Below, piece by piece: positions 1 to 12,300 of a stretch of DNA of 64,000 nucleotides; within the stretch, counting starts at the first letter, position 1; each line of letters starts with the position of its first letter. Origin of the DNA: Struthio camelus (Eukaryota; Chordata; Aves; Struthioniformes; Struthionidae). The position numbers were made by a program, and so were the translations under genes. Below the pieces are notes generated by a model. The model made no database searches. It was not told where the DNA came from and was given only the letters and a program-made list of their open reading frames with translations. Location: positions 64,994,911 through 65,058,910 of the forward strand of contig NC_090942.1 in assembly GCF_040807025.1 (NCBI RefSeq), given 5' to 3'.

Positions 1-600
1 CACGAGGAGCAAAAGAGGGTCAGCAGCGGCCGCGGTCCCTGCCGCTGGCTGGGGACATCAGGTGGCTGCGTTTAGACGAGCGGCGTCACCAGGCGGGAAG
101 CCGCGCGCCACGGCTTGTCCCTACGGAGAGCGTACGTTGCTTTCAGCCCCTGGGTGCCCGGTGCTGGCGCGAGCTGGCCAGTATGTAAACTCAGTATGTA
201 AATAGGCAAAAGCACTATTTGCCGCAGGAAGCTTAACCAGAAAGGAATTTTATCTGCCCAGACCAGCCCCCATCCCGAGCAGCCAGGAGACCTCTCTAAG
301 AAATCAAACACTGACACCGCTTCAGGTATAACCCGTGCGCGTACCTATTGGACGTCAGCTTGTACGGGCACTGCGTCGTTTCGGGGCTGGAAACTGAGGG
401 ACCCGCCTGCACTGAGCAAAATCTGTACTCAGCAGCGGTTATTAAGAACAATTGCTGCCCAAGCGTCGTCCACAAGTGTTTGGTTTGGCCAGGCTGAAAG
501 CAAGCTAGCAGTATTCCAGTCGGAGCGTGTCAGAGCCCCCGCTTAGCCCAAGGGGAACAGCCTTCAGCCCGAGAGTTTGGACACTTCTGCACAGACTGTA
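1..600. promoter_or_regulatory. CpG-richer left edge, possible shore of an upstream promoter
   Basis: GC and CpG frequency are higher than in the following kilobases. A reverse CCAAT box (ATTGG, 347-351) abuts a CRE-like GACGTCA (351-357). From synteny with human, the KDM7A 5' end would lie to the left on the minus strand, which fits, but no KDM7A exon is inside the window. Confidence 0.3.
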
Positions 601-1204
601 GAGCTTAATTGTTTGGCTGCTGCTTATGGATTTCTACCCTCCTCTCCACTCACCCCCCACTCCCACCCCTCTGTTAGCCTACCGTCCCTCCAGCAGAGGA
701 CAATATTTTCTCTGTGGATCATCAGCACTTCTCCCTGTGACCTCCCAGGCGTGGAAGGTGATGGAGAGCAAGATACCTAAGCTTAATCCCCACCTGCTAT
801 CTGATGTTCCTCGTCACCTTAACTTCTTTTTACAGCCTTAGAGGGAGTGACTCATAGCAGAGCTCAGCCTCCATCTGCAGCCTAGGATTATGATCTGAAG
901 CACAGTATTTTTTTTATGAGCAATTTATCACTGAGACTTCAATGCACTGTTGGCCTTTTAAAAATCTAAGTGTTTAGTATTTTTATTTCTTTCTGCTTTG
1001 CAGTCCACAGCTCCCATAAATCAGGTTACTTGTTGTAGCAGAGGGCTGATCCAATCTGTGGGAATTAGGAAAGGGATAGGAGAAAGGACCACTGATTTAC
1101 ACCTTAGCCAGAGGATCTGCGCTCCCAAGAGCCTGGCAGTGGTCCTGCCGGAATCATCCCCGGGGGCAGGCAGGATACTGGCAAATTGAGCTAATGTTAA
1201 TACC

Positions 1205-1345
1205 ATGCCAACGCTTTCTTCTGTGACCTTGCTAGAAAACTTAATTTCTCCTATGCCATACTACCTACCTGTAAAGCAAAAATAATGCTTCCTTCCCCCT
1301 TCAGGAGCGAGAACAGTGATACATTCATTAGCATTCACAAGCTGT
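1205..1345 (+). mobile_element. Possible MIR-like SINE remnant
   Basis: TTCTGTGACCTTGCTAGAAA, CTTAATTTCTCC and ACTACCTACCTGTAAAGCAA with AATAATGCTTCC follow the MIR order, but the match is weak. Confidence 0.4.
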
Positions 1346-3896
1346 TCCGTCATTACAGAAATCAGAGCTGCAAGAGAGGGTGAAAAAGCAAAGTACTGAC
1401 CAGCTGCACTGACAAATAAAGTCATCCGGTTGAAACAATCAGATCTGATCCAGCGTACTGCTGATCTTGAAACCTTACCCTATAGGAAACGAAGGAAGCT
1501 ATCATGGTCAAAGGATGACTTCGGAGTCAGAAACTTTGGGCTGAACTTCCAAGTCAGGCAAGTTATTGAGGATTGAATTCTCAAGGCCATTTAAGCACTT
1601 AGAGATGCACCAAGGGTTGTGCTACAGTTCTCAGAAGTGTCCCACCAACCAGCTCCTCAGGAAAGCCCAGAAGGCACCTCTCTACACCACGGTGCTTCCA
1701 AACACCACTAAAAAGTCTGTCCTGTCATCGATATACTCCCTATCAGTAAAACAGGACCCATAGTCCTCCCTTTCCCCCACTGCCCTTTGCCCACCTGTCT
1801 TGTGTGTTTGAATGCCAAACCCTCCAGGGCAGACACTCTTCTACACACACATATGTGCATGTCTAACACCTTATACAGTGGGCCACCATCTTCCCAAAGG
1901 GCTTAAGGCACAAAAGTCAATTTATAATAGTCCAAGGACAACTGTTGCACCAGGATGTGCAGGGCTATTCACTGACCGCAGATAATTTTATTGCACTTTT
2001 ATTGCTAGCCGCACTGATATGCTTGTTGCTAGGAAATAGTCCTTTCCCCTCCCTGGTCGACTGCTGGTTTGCTGGAGGAGATATCAGGATAAGTTCTCTG
2101 CCCCGACTTCTGGAAGAAGAGCAGCGCAGGCAGCCTCCCGCTATTTAAGAAAGGCTGGGAATGGCTGTATGGCAAAATGGCAAGAGGATTTCTGCAGGGG
2201 CAAGCCCTGGAGTTTCCTTCCCTGGTTCATACAAGACCAGGAGGCGACAGAGCTTTTTGTCTCCCTTGGATATTTCCACAGTCCCAGGCCTTCCTTTGGT
2301 ACTTCCAAACCAGTTGAAACTACCAGGTTTTTGAAGTCTGGCAGACATTTTGCCTACAGAGGCAAAGAGTGATAGAAGTTGTTGCCTTGCTTGTGGCAGG
2401 ATGTCTGCGGCCCGGCCTCAGCCACTGTTCCTGCATTCAGCCAAGAAGATTTATCTGATACAAAATGCTAGGTCAGATGCAGGTGGTGGTGTCATCCTCA
2501 GCAGGTACCTGCCTCCTCAGTGGGCACCAGGAGCACCGGGCTCTGCGTACAGATGGCTCTGAAATGTAGAACAGATAGCTAAGTGCCAGCAAGCAAGAAG
2601 GCATGTGGGTATTTCATTTTATACACATTTTACCAATATTTAAAAGCACATGAGAGTCCCAACCCAACCCTTAACCTGCACAGATTATATGAAAGGTAAA
2701 GGGGGAAGTTAACTGAGCATGAATAAATTCATCTAATAATGGAGGCAGAGCTGGTAAAAACCTTACGGTGGCCTTGGCTAGACACTGTGGCATGCATCTC
2801 TCCCCTAGCCCTGTGTCAAACAGCTAGCCCTGCTCTCTAGTTTAGTCCCTTGCCTTAGCCACCGTGACTGCTTGTCCCTGCTCTAAGATGGGAGACCTCC
2901 GGCAGAGAAACGATCCACGTTCCACCTAACTCTGAGAAAGCAGAGGGTAACTTGGCCCAAAACACAGCCTTTACACACAGTCTTAAAAAGCACTCAGGAA
3001 TCTTTAATCCATACAGATAATTTGGGGAGGATGGAGACAAAGCCGATCTTGGACTCCTCCGAAAGTTCATAGCACCATCTGCAAAGAGCGCTGCGTTCCA
3101 GATTGCGAAAGGGAAGGAACCGAGCGTGGCGCAGCAGGGCACGAGGCTCTCCAGGAGGGCATGGCCCGTGCTCGGGGCTCTCAGCCAGCACCTGCAGCAA
3201 AAAAGATTGTCTCTGTTTCTCCTGTGCTTTGCAGAGCACCGCAGTAATGCCTAAAAGCAGAATCAACACACGCTCTTGGAAAGCCCAAGGCAAAGGCACT
3301 GCTGCAGAGAGCAGCGAGGCAATGTGCATCTGTGAGGCTCAGGGGAACTGCACCGGGAAGGCGGCAGGAACAGGCTCTCTACCATAAACTTCCACCCTGG
3401 CAACACGTAGAGAGAAATCTCCTGGCAGGTTACACCAAATGAAACAACGTAAATGAATAGCTAACCACACGGAGGCAGGGGAGGTTTGACCGTTGATATT
3501 AGACTACACAAGTTGTTCCAATAAAAATGAGATTAGACGATAAGCAGCAAGCAGTAACAGAGAGAGAACATAAATGCACAGCCTGGGCACTCACTGTAAT
3601 CAGTGTATGACTCAACTTGACAACGAGAGCACAGCTGTAACACTACGGACGGCACCATTACATCCAGCTGTAACATTAAGTCAAACACGACAGATGACAC
3701 AGTGCCCTGCTGCCCTGCAAGCAGCTCTCCCCAGAACTGGGGCTTTCGCTGGAAGTAACAGGATTAGCACAAGGGGAAAAAAAAAGTTCCAGACTGACAA
3801 GAAATAAATAAGGAACATAAAGAGTTCAAGCCATACTTTCAAGCTAGCTTTGAGCATTAGAGTAGCTTTTCAACAAAAAGGACACTCCAATATATC

Positions 3897-3911
3897 AAAA
3901 AAAAAAAAAAA

Positions 3912-3949
<38 letters not shown>
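3897..3949 (+). repeat. A-run followed by (AG)n microsatellite
   Basis: About 17 A then a nearly pure AG repeat with one interruption. Confidence 0.95.
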
Positions 3950-3950
<1 letters not shown>

Positions 3951-6469
3951 ATAGCAACAACCCTCACCACGACCACAGGAAAACCTTTGGTCCACATAGC
4001 AATTTCCAAACACAGACACCAGTTTTGTCCTCCTGAAACCCAGTTGTGAAGCTGGCCTCTGTTGCACTAGTAAAGCTTCAGAGAAGCCATGCAACCAGAC
4101 TCACTCTGGTAAACCCTAACATAAAGCCTCAGTGAAATTCATGGAGCTTCACATATGCTTTGGGATCTCTTGGACAAGTTGAGCTTTATGCTGATATAGC
4201 GAGATCTATGAGAGCTAAGGCCAGAAGTAAACATTATCAGCATTTACTTTGTCCTCCACAAAATCACAGTCGCTTTCTGTTTGGACTGAACTTGCAGACT
4301 TGACGTAATGGTATACTTTTCAGAAAGCCACCTAGGCTCCTACAAAAGACTTCAAGGAATGCAAAATTCACTGCACTCCTTAGGAAACTGTTTAACGGCT
4401 TTCAGTGCTGAAAACGTGCGTTATGTTTCCAGTCCAATCTTTTCCTCGTTTTGCATTGCAATCACCAAGCCTTGTATATAGTCCTTTGAGGCAAGAAGAG
4501 CCATCTTCTGCCAGATGACTTTCCCCCAGGTAGGTGCTGGCAGCCGAGGAGCCCTTCATCACCCAATCCATCTATCCCCGCCATGGAGCAGAGACGCATA
4601 TTAGGACAAAAAGTAAAAAAGACACCATAGCCAATTAAAACTGCAGGGAAAAGGCAGGCAGGCAGGATGTCATTACCAGAGCTGGAATTTGGCCTGGGTG
4701 CCATGGAGATGAAGCGCAGCAGATGGTTGAGGTGTACACGGGAAGCACACGCGCAGCACCTGACTATAGATTTAAGACCAATTAATACAACAAAAGAGAA
4801 AACTTGACAAGGAAGCCAGAGACTTACAAGATGAATAAGTGAACCATGAAAAAGGGAGTCTCTCTCATCTGAAAAAAAAAGGAAAGAGAATACTGTACAA
4901 TACCTACAGAGCAGCGAATAAACTGAAGTTGGAACAGATGGAGACTGAAACAAACCCCGTGTATATTAGTTGGCTAACAAGTAAAGAATCAAAACGGGGG
5001 AAAAGCTTCCCTACAATTCAGGGAGAAAACAGTACAATGTAGTTCATACGGCTTAATTTAAGGCTTACAATCCGCGCCGCTCTTGGATACAAAGTCCTTA
5101 CAAACGGCCAAGAAGGCATATTCTTTTAAATAATATACCACGTGTCTCTAATTAAAAGACCCCGCGCACAATATCAGAGAGACGGAAACCTTCCCCAGCA
5201 GCCTACCACACGGAGACAGGCTCCGAACGCGCAGCCTGCCCAACCTGCACGCCCCCCAGGGCCCGCAGGTACGCATACCCTCACCCAGACGACAAAACAT
5301 CACAGGGAGGCCCCAGGGAGCCTGACCAACAGCCTTAGCGATAGCCCAGATGGGGCCCTGCCTCCGATTGAATCCAAAACGCTTCCCGGGACGATAAGCA
5401 AGGGCACTGCAGTGGACGGGGATGGCCCTTAAGTGGCCACGGTCACAGACCGCTCGGTAAATACTCCAGCCCGGCATTATTCTCCGCGCTACCTTTGAGG
5501 CGCGTAACCAACAGTTGTTTTTGCAGGCGGAGGCCCCAGCCCCACCACGCGTGAGCGACTTCACGCACAAATGCTCCCGCTGAATTTTATCCCATCGCTT
5601 GTGAGCTGAAGCCCTGGCCAGGTCAGAGATGAGAAAACAAGTAAGAAGACAGCCAAGGGCTGTGGTAATAGGAGCAGGGAGAGATTATGTGGGGCGTTAA
5701 TGATGTGCAACAAAAGCAACCCCTCGCTAGCACCGGCGTTTAACTTCCTAGCTGCAAAGAGCAGGAGGCAAACGTCCCGGGGTAGGCGAGGAACACCAAA
5801 CGCTGGCTTCTCAAAGGGGGTCTGCCACACTTTGAGAAATAATCACCACTCTTTGAGGCAACCCTAACCCGCTGCAGAGCCCGCCGCCGGCAAGCCCAGC
5901 CCGCAGCCCCTTTATCAGGCCGGACGAGCGGGGGCCAGTGGTCAGCTTTCCCTCTGTGTCTGCAAACACAGGACCTGCCTGTCACTGTATCTGCTATGTA
6001 AAGCCGAAAGATAAACAAGGCCAGCTCTGCAGACAACATTTATCACCCACTTTAAAGCCCGGCGGCTGGGAGCTAAGCCCCCTGAGAGGCACCTCCTCTG
6101 GCAATCTCAGCTTGGAAGCTACGGGCTTTTCATAGCCAAGTCTGCCCTGACGCCGGCTGGCCAAAACTTTACGTCCCCCAGAGCCCTACGAGGGCTTCCG
6201 CAGACTCGCGCAGTCCCTGACAACCCTGCCCCCAAAAGCCCTCACTTTTGTTGTGCGCTTCGCTCATCCTCCAGCATGTGCGGAGGTTTGTACGACTGCT
6301 GGGATCATCGTACATCAGCTGCTTTGCTCTTTATAGCACTGCGACGAAAGGAGAGCCCCAGTGCTCTTCCCCACCACCAAGTTTATAAAGCAACGCTGGC
6401 TGAGAGGCAGCTAGTTCGGTGAGCCCAAGCACAGGCATGAGGTGTAAAAAAAAAAAAAAAAAAAAACCC

Positions 6470-6650
6470 AGGTTTTATCCCCATCTGAGTGGCGCTGTGG
6501 CTTTAAGCAAATCGCATAACTTTTCCTCTTCAGTTTCTGCACCTGTGAGAGAGTAATATATTTACCTACCCCAGAAGGGTGTTGAGAGGATTAGTTAATG
6601 TTTGCCCAGCGTTTTAAAGGATAAAATACTCAATATTAATTCCTAGCCAC
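6470..6650 (+). mobile_element. MIR-like ancient SINE remnant
   Basis: Order and wording follow the MIR core: GGCTTTAAGCAAATCGCATA, TCAGTTTCTGCACCTGTGA, an AATAATA-like stretch with TTTACCTACC, GGGTGTTGAGAGGATTAGTT. An A-run of 21 precedes it at 6446-6466. Very diverged, as expected for an amniote-wide element. Confidence 0.6.
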
Positions 6651-8730
6651 TGAAAAGACCGATAGGTACAGCTCCCATTACCTTCAATGGAAGATTTTGG
6701 TACAAGTTGGGCTTTACTGCTTCTGCAAAGCACAAACAAGATGTCGTGATACTAACGTTTCAAAAAGTGTCCGCAGCAAACGCTTTTAAACCCTTCTCCT
6801 TTGACTACCGCAAGCGGCCTGCTCCAGTGCCTGGCTTGGGAAGGTGCACCTGCGCCTGTTAAGACATTACAGCAGCCCAAAATCACAGCAGGTCTCTGGA
6901 GCTTTGCAGGCAGCGCTGGATAACGTGAGTTTGAAGGGCTCCCTTTGCAGGCGCCCAAAGCAGCGAGCGCCGGGAGTAGCTGGCTTCACCAGCAAGATGT
7001 TCGTTCGTTGATTAAAAGCAGCCGTTAACGTCGGAATTGCCCTTCTGCTCAGATTTATGAACGTTACCCGGATCTTAAAAGACTTGAGCAAACAGAGGTT
7101 TCCTTGCACTGACTTCTCTGAGCTTTTTAGATCAGACCCGCGCAGTGCTTTATCTATTGGCAAAAGTGCCAGGACGGGGGCAAGCAAGCACCCCTCTATT
7201 CCCTGTAGGTTAGCCCATAGCCCCGTGGCCTCCCATACAATTGCATGGGTTGTATCCTGTGCACCTCATCGACATGGCACCACCTGTCAGAAAGAAAAAG
7301 AGATTTATAATAGCACTACACTTGCAGAGCACCTTAGCACGTTTTGCAGCCTAGGGCACCGACAACATTATGGAAAATAAAACACTGGAAACCCCAGATC
7401 TCACAAGTAAATCCACCCGCCACTCAGGCCCTTTAAATTCCCGGTGTGACGCCAGTGTTGCAGCAGAGGCATTTCTCACTCCTCATGCATTGGCATGTTG
7501 TTGGGGGGGGGTAGGGGGGAACAGTTAAGTGCCACCTCCGCATGGCATTGCTCCCCCCAGGCTCATGTCCCCGTGCTGTCTCCCACCATGGCCGCCTTGC
7601 CCTGCTGGCTCGCCCTAGCACCGGCACCCCACGCGTGATGGGCACCCATACCACTGCACTCAGGCATCCGCTCTGGCAGGGACCAGGGCAGCGGGTGGAA
7701 ATGAACAGCAGTGCAGGTGGGCTTCAGGCCAAAAAACAAGCAAAGGAGAGGGCCTGGCTTTGGGTAGGCGGCCGCAGCACACAGCGCCTGAGGCTCACTG
7801 CAGGGAGAAAACGTGCCAAGCAGGGCCCTGGGCACGGCCGCCCTAGACCCTCTGGGAATTAAGGTCATTAAAGCTCTGGGAAATGCAGAGGCTGCTGGCT
7901 GGACCTTTGTACGGCTGTCTCCACCAGATGGGAGGAAAGCGGCACGGCAGGGCTGAGCCCCGCAGCAGGGGAGGGAACGAGGGGGAGAAACGGGAGGGGG
8001 CTCAGGAGACCAGCCAAAAAGGGAGTTTAACCTCTAGTTTACTGCCTGTCAGAAGTAGACGGCTGTTTAATAAGGGAAAGGCTCTAGGAAGGTGTTTTAA
8101 AATCAACTTAACCCACCCCCAAGCTCATGAAAGAAAAATGGCAATAAAGCAGCCCCCCACTGGCCATACAGTTTTGGGGAGGGGAAGTGGTTTTGAAAAG
8201 TCCAAGAACAATAAGGTGGCCTTTTTCTTCTTCTTTCTGGCAAAGGTAAAAAGACTTCCTTATGGAGGTGTCCATTTCAGAGAAGCTGCTGAATGAGAAA
8301 CCCCAGGCCCATAAAGGCACCTTTTGTGTGAATCCCTCTTCAAACGGTTCATCAGAACTGCACTTCCTAAGCGTCATTAGTCTGTTTGCTGGAAACGCAG
8401 GCAAGCTCAGCCCCTTGGCAGCAGGTTCCTGCGTAAAGCCCAGCGCCCAGGAGCCGAAGCAGCCTGCCTGCAGCAAAGCTTCTCCCCAGGGTCAGAGCCA
8501 GTCCTCCCCACCCACGGCCGAGTGGCTTGCACCGCTTGGCTCCAGAGTCTGCAGAATGCCCTGACGTGCCGGAGCTGTTCAGAGAGTTTCTCTTCCCCGA
8601 CACCTATCGTTTCCTGCATCTCCCGTCTTACATAACTTCCTGGATGGCAGGTAAAGGCTTAGCGACCGCAGAACGGGTGGCTGAGCAAATTCAGAAACCC
8701 AGGCTGACACATGACTAATTCCTAACACAT

Positions 8731-9360
8731 CTCAGCCTAAGACTCATCGTGTTTGTGAGTATAACTCCCTCACTGCTAGTTTCATACATACTTTTTTTCA
8801 AAGGGTGAGTAAGCAGACAGGGGCAGACATGACTTTTATTATTCACAGAGCTTTGAAGTTGTACCATTTCACTGTGGTTAAATGACTACATCGTTGTTTG
8901 TAGAGGAATATTTCTAAGAACTCAGCAACGATGTACAGGTAGCTGGACTAATCTGAACTTGTTCTCAATGTATTCCACTGACAATATTTCGTGTTGATTC
9001 ACTAATTGCCCACGCTCTGTTATTCATTGTTTTTGCCCAGTCATTTTACTGCAATGTTTTTGACAACTTCAAGAAGGCCCGTTTGTGGACAGAGGCCAAG
9101 GACAAATGAAAATAGCTTCAAGTTGTAACTGAAGCCACTTTCCGTAAAATTACTATGTCTACGAGTTAAAGTGGATTTTGTAATGAATACCCTTGAAAAG
9201 TAAACAACATGAGTTAGGGATGGAAAAACATGGGAAAAGCATCCAAGCTAAAACAGTGTGAACATTTCATGTAGTTATATACTTGTATACAAACACACAC
9301 ACACAGACAAACACAGAAACTTGTCTTTAGAAATAAAGTAAAACTTCCTTGTGTATTGTA
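8731..9360 (+). other. Possible terminal exon or 3' end of an unannotated plus-strand transcript
   Basis: AT-rich, ORF-poor sequence ending at AATAAA (9332-9337), which is followed by a TTGTGTATTGTATTGTGA stretch, a textbook GT-rich downstream element. A lncRNA divergent from KDM7A would run in this direction. This is inference only. Confidence 0.25.
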
Positions 9361-12300
9361 TTGTGAATTGTCATTTTTGAATGACTCATTTTAAATCACT
9401 TCTTATAGAAATGTTTTATATTTAAAAACATAGCACTTTTTGTACACATTGAGAATTGTGTGTCATTTCTACACAAGGTTAGACTACTTGTACTTTTTCC
9501 TCCTAAAAGTACATATTTTACTATATATATTTCAATAATTAACCAAACCTACTTTGAATGACTAAACAGTAAGAGGAAGAATCTTAGCATACCTTGAAGC
9601 TGCAAAGTTTGAAAGAATGTAATTGTTTTTGTGAAGTTACAAAACCTACATCAAGTTAGGTGCAAGTATGAACTTTTTTTTTCAACTGGAGCCATAATAT
9701 TCACTTCCTCAAGGGAGCACGGCACCACAAACACCAAAATCTAAACAACAGCACTCAGCTGTAATTGTAGTGTCACTTCTATAGACTACTTCAAATTCTA
9801 CTTTTCCTTCCAGTGCCAAAAGTTGAGGGCTCAAGATAAATCAGTCTTTCTTCCTGAAAGAGTTTTATTGCATTTATTACTTGCTCGAGTCCAAGGGCCC
9901 AGGTGGAGATCAAAGGCCATAGGCACAGTGCAGCAATGCCCCAAATTAAAACATTACACAGGGCAGTGATTAAGATATTAGCCTGGGACTGGAACACCCA
10001 AATTCAATTCCCAGTAATGCTCAGTCCTCTTGGGTAACCTCAAATGTGTCATTTAGCCTCCCGCTGACTCAGTTCCTCATTCACACAATGGAAATAACAC
10101 AGCTTCTTTATTTTGTACGAGTTTTGTGCAGATAGGTATCTTTTAATTTAGTATCACAATCCGCCGCAGAATCGTAGCTAAAATAGAGATCAGTTACGGT
10201 CTGAAGAGATGACACAAAGGCCAGGAGGAAGTAACAAAACATACGTTACAAATGAGGGAAGCTATCCAAACTAAGAGCTGATTTCTCGTATCACCTCAGG
10301 ATACCTTCGGAGTGAGAGACTTGGCTCCGTTTACAACATGGAAAATTCCAAAGACTGAACCATTTCCTGTAAGAATTAGAGCTTGCTTTGTAAATACAGT
10401 TTCCATTCTGTCCGTACCAGGCTTGATAGGACTTGGTTATGAAATGGAGCACAGCAGAAAGCCCACACTGATTTAAGCAGCTTGCTGGGTTAGGATCCTG
10501 ACTGGTCTCCTGCTCCCCTGTAACTTTTTGCATCCCTGCAAGGGCTCCACAGTGCCTTTGCCCTCCAGTTACGGAGAATCGGCCATGCAGCTCCCACCAC
10601 GCCCTGTCGGGAGCTGGTTCAGTCACCTGGGAAGGGAGCAGAAACAGAGCAACTCTTCCCAGAAGGTGGGTGTACCCTCTGCATCGCCCCAACCTCCCTC
10701 TCTTGGGAAGCCAGGGGGATCACACCTGAACCCTCACTGGACTGGCATTCAAACTGTTGGGACATGCCAGACTTTCTGTTAAAAACAATGTCATGCTTTA
10801 GCATGTCAGACTTCCGTGTGACCCAGATTCTTCTCCCTATATTGTAAAGTATATGGAAGACCAGGTCACAGTCCTGGCACTCGAGCCAGATAAGATAGCT
10901 GTGTGTCTGACAACCAGAGCTGCACGGCAGCGTGTCTTACCTGGGCCAACTTGCTTAACTGCTTTGTACTTTGCATCATCACTCTGCAAAATAGACGTGA
11001 TAACTACCACAGAGGAGCACGCACGGCATAATGAGATTTTAAGACAAAAGACTTCACAGCCCTGTCCCCACCATGAGTATTTTGTTCCATGTGCTACTCG
11101 GCAGACCACAACCTCCCTCAGCCCCAGCACATTTTGGTGCGTGAACAAGGCAAGGTAACAATATTTCTCTTTTTCACAGAGGACAAAGCTGCAGAAGGTA
11201 CAGATTCCCTTTGCAACAAAGGCAATGAAAAAGTGTCCCGAGGTGTGATTTGTTGTCACAATACCCACCTTGCTGCAGATAAGGGCAGGTGCTAGCTCTG
11301 AAAGGAACCATTTCCACGAGACCTTTCCCAGAAAGCGTGCAGGATGACAACTCAACAAACAGCCTGCCAGAGTTTTCAATGTCAAACAGGTCTGACTAGT
11401 AGAGAGCAATGCTGTTTTCTGTAGCAAAGGCTGCCTTCTTCCCTGTCATCCTCTTGCGAGGAACAGTGCTTTCCTTGCTCCTCTCGAAGCCTGCCTAACC
11501 CTGAACAAGTCACGTTGCTGCTCGCTAATCCACTTACTCCAGACAATTACACCAGGAGAGCAGCCTGCAGAGAGCCATGCTCAAGTTCTCAACTAAACAT
11601 CAAGGGTTTTTTTGTTTTTTGGGTTTTTTTTAAATCCATGGAGAGCTACCTTAAACTATGCTGAAAGCTCCTTACAGAGCACACATTTATGCTCTGGTAG
11701 TGCATGCTACACAAGTGCATCTCCTTCCGACACTTTCATTTATCATACTTCTCCCCTCCCACCCCTGCCCCTTCAGTTCCCTAGGGGAAGTTAGTGAATT
11801 TATGCAGGAACAAAGTCACCTTGAGCTTTAATCCACACCCTAGCAGAAGGAATACGTCTTTCGACAGTCACATCCACCCACTCTGCAATTGCATTACAAT
11901 GCTCACTTTGTTAGCACAGAAAATTCTGGTTCCTTTTCTAAGCATTGAGACAAGCTACCACAAAGGCAGGAGCAAAGAAATGGGACTGGAGACAGAACAG
12001 GGAGGAATCTGGCCCTGTGCATTTGAGAATGAACGAGTAACCTGAGGTGAAACACAATGGAAGTAGAGAAGAGTAAGTCTAGCAAAACAAGACCTTGTCT
12101 TATGATAAAACCCCTAAAACAACTCGCTGCTATCTTCCTGTGTAAAAAGCAAAGGCAACTGGAAAAAAAAAAAAAACACCTGGCCAGCAAAGTCTTCTAA
12201 GACAGGTAAATATTCTCATCCAACTGACAGCAAAACAGCAGCCAAAGCAAGTGGCAAAGCACAGCAGAACCAAGTATATAAAGCAACCTGTATTTCAGCA

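Larger units (their letters stand above)
600..8730. other. Intergenic sequence, no supported gene
   Basis: Apart from the MIR-like remnants and simple repeats I see no exon. CpG-richer patches occur near 5.1-6.3 kb and 7.4-8.6 kb. Runs of G at 7503-7511 and 7514-7519 form a G-rich patch on the plus strand. ORFs are short and unrecognised. Confidence 0.5.

Noticed and set aside
2994-3329. 111-codon minus-strand ORF beginning with a hydrophobic, signal-like segment
   Set aside because: No recognised family, no supporting neighbouring exon; chance hydrophobicity is common in T-rich frames.
4462-4953. Open stretch of 163 codons on the minus strand
   Set aside because: TTG start, first internal ATG roughly halfway, low-complexity hydrophobic composition and no recognisable family.
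10837-11427. Open stretch of 196 codons on the minus strand
   Set aside because: It opens with TTG and contains no internal Met at all, so it cannot be a conventional ORF.
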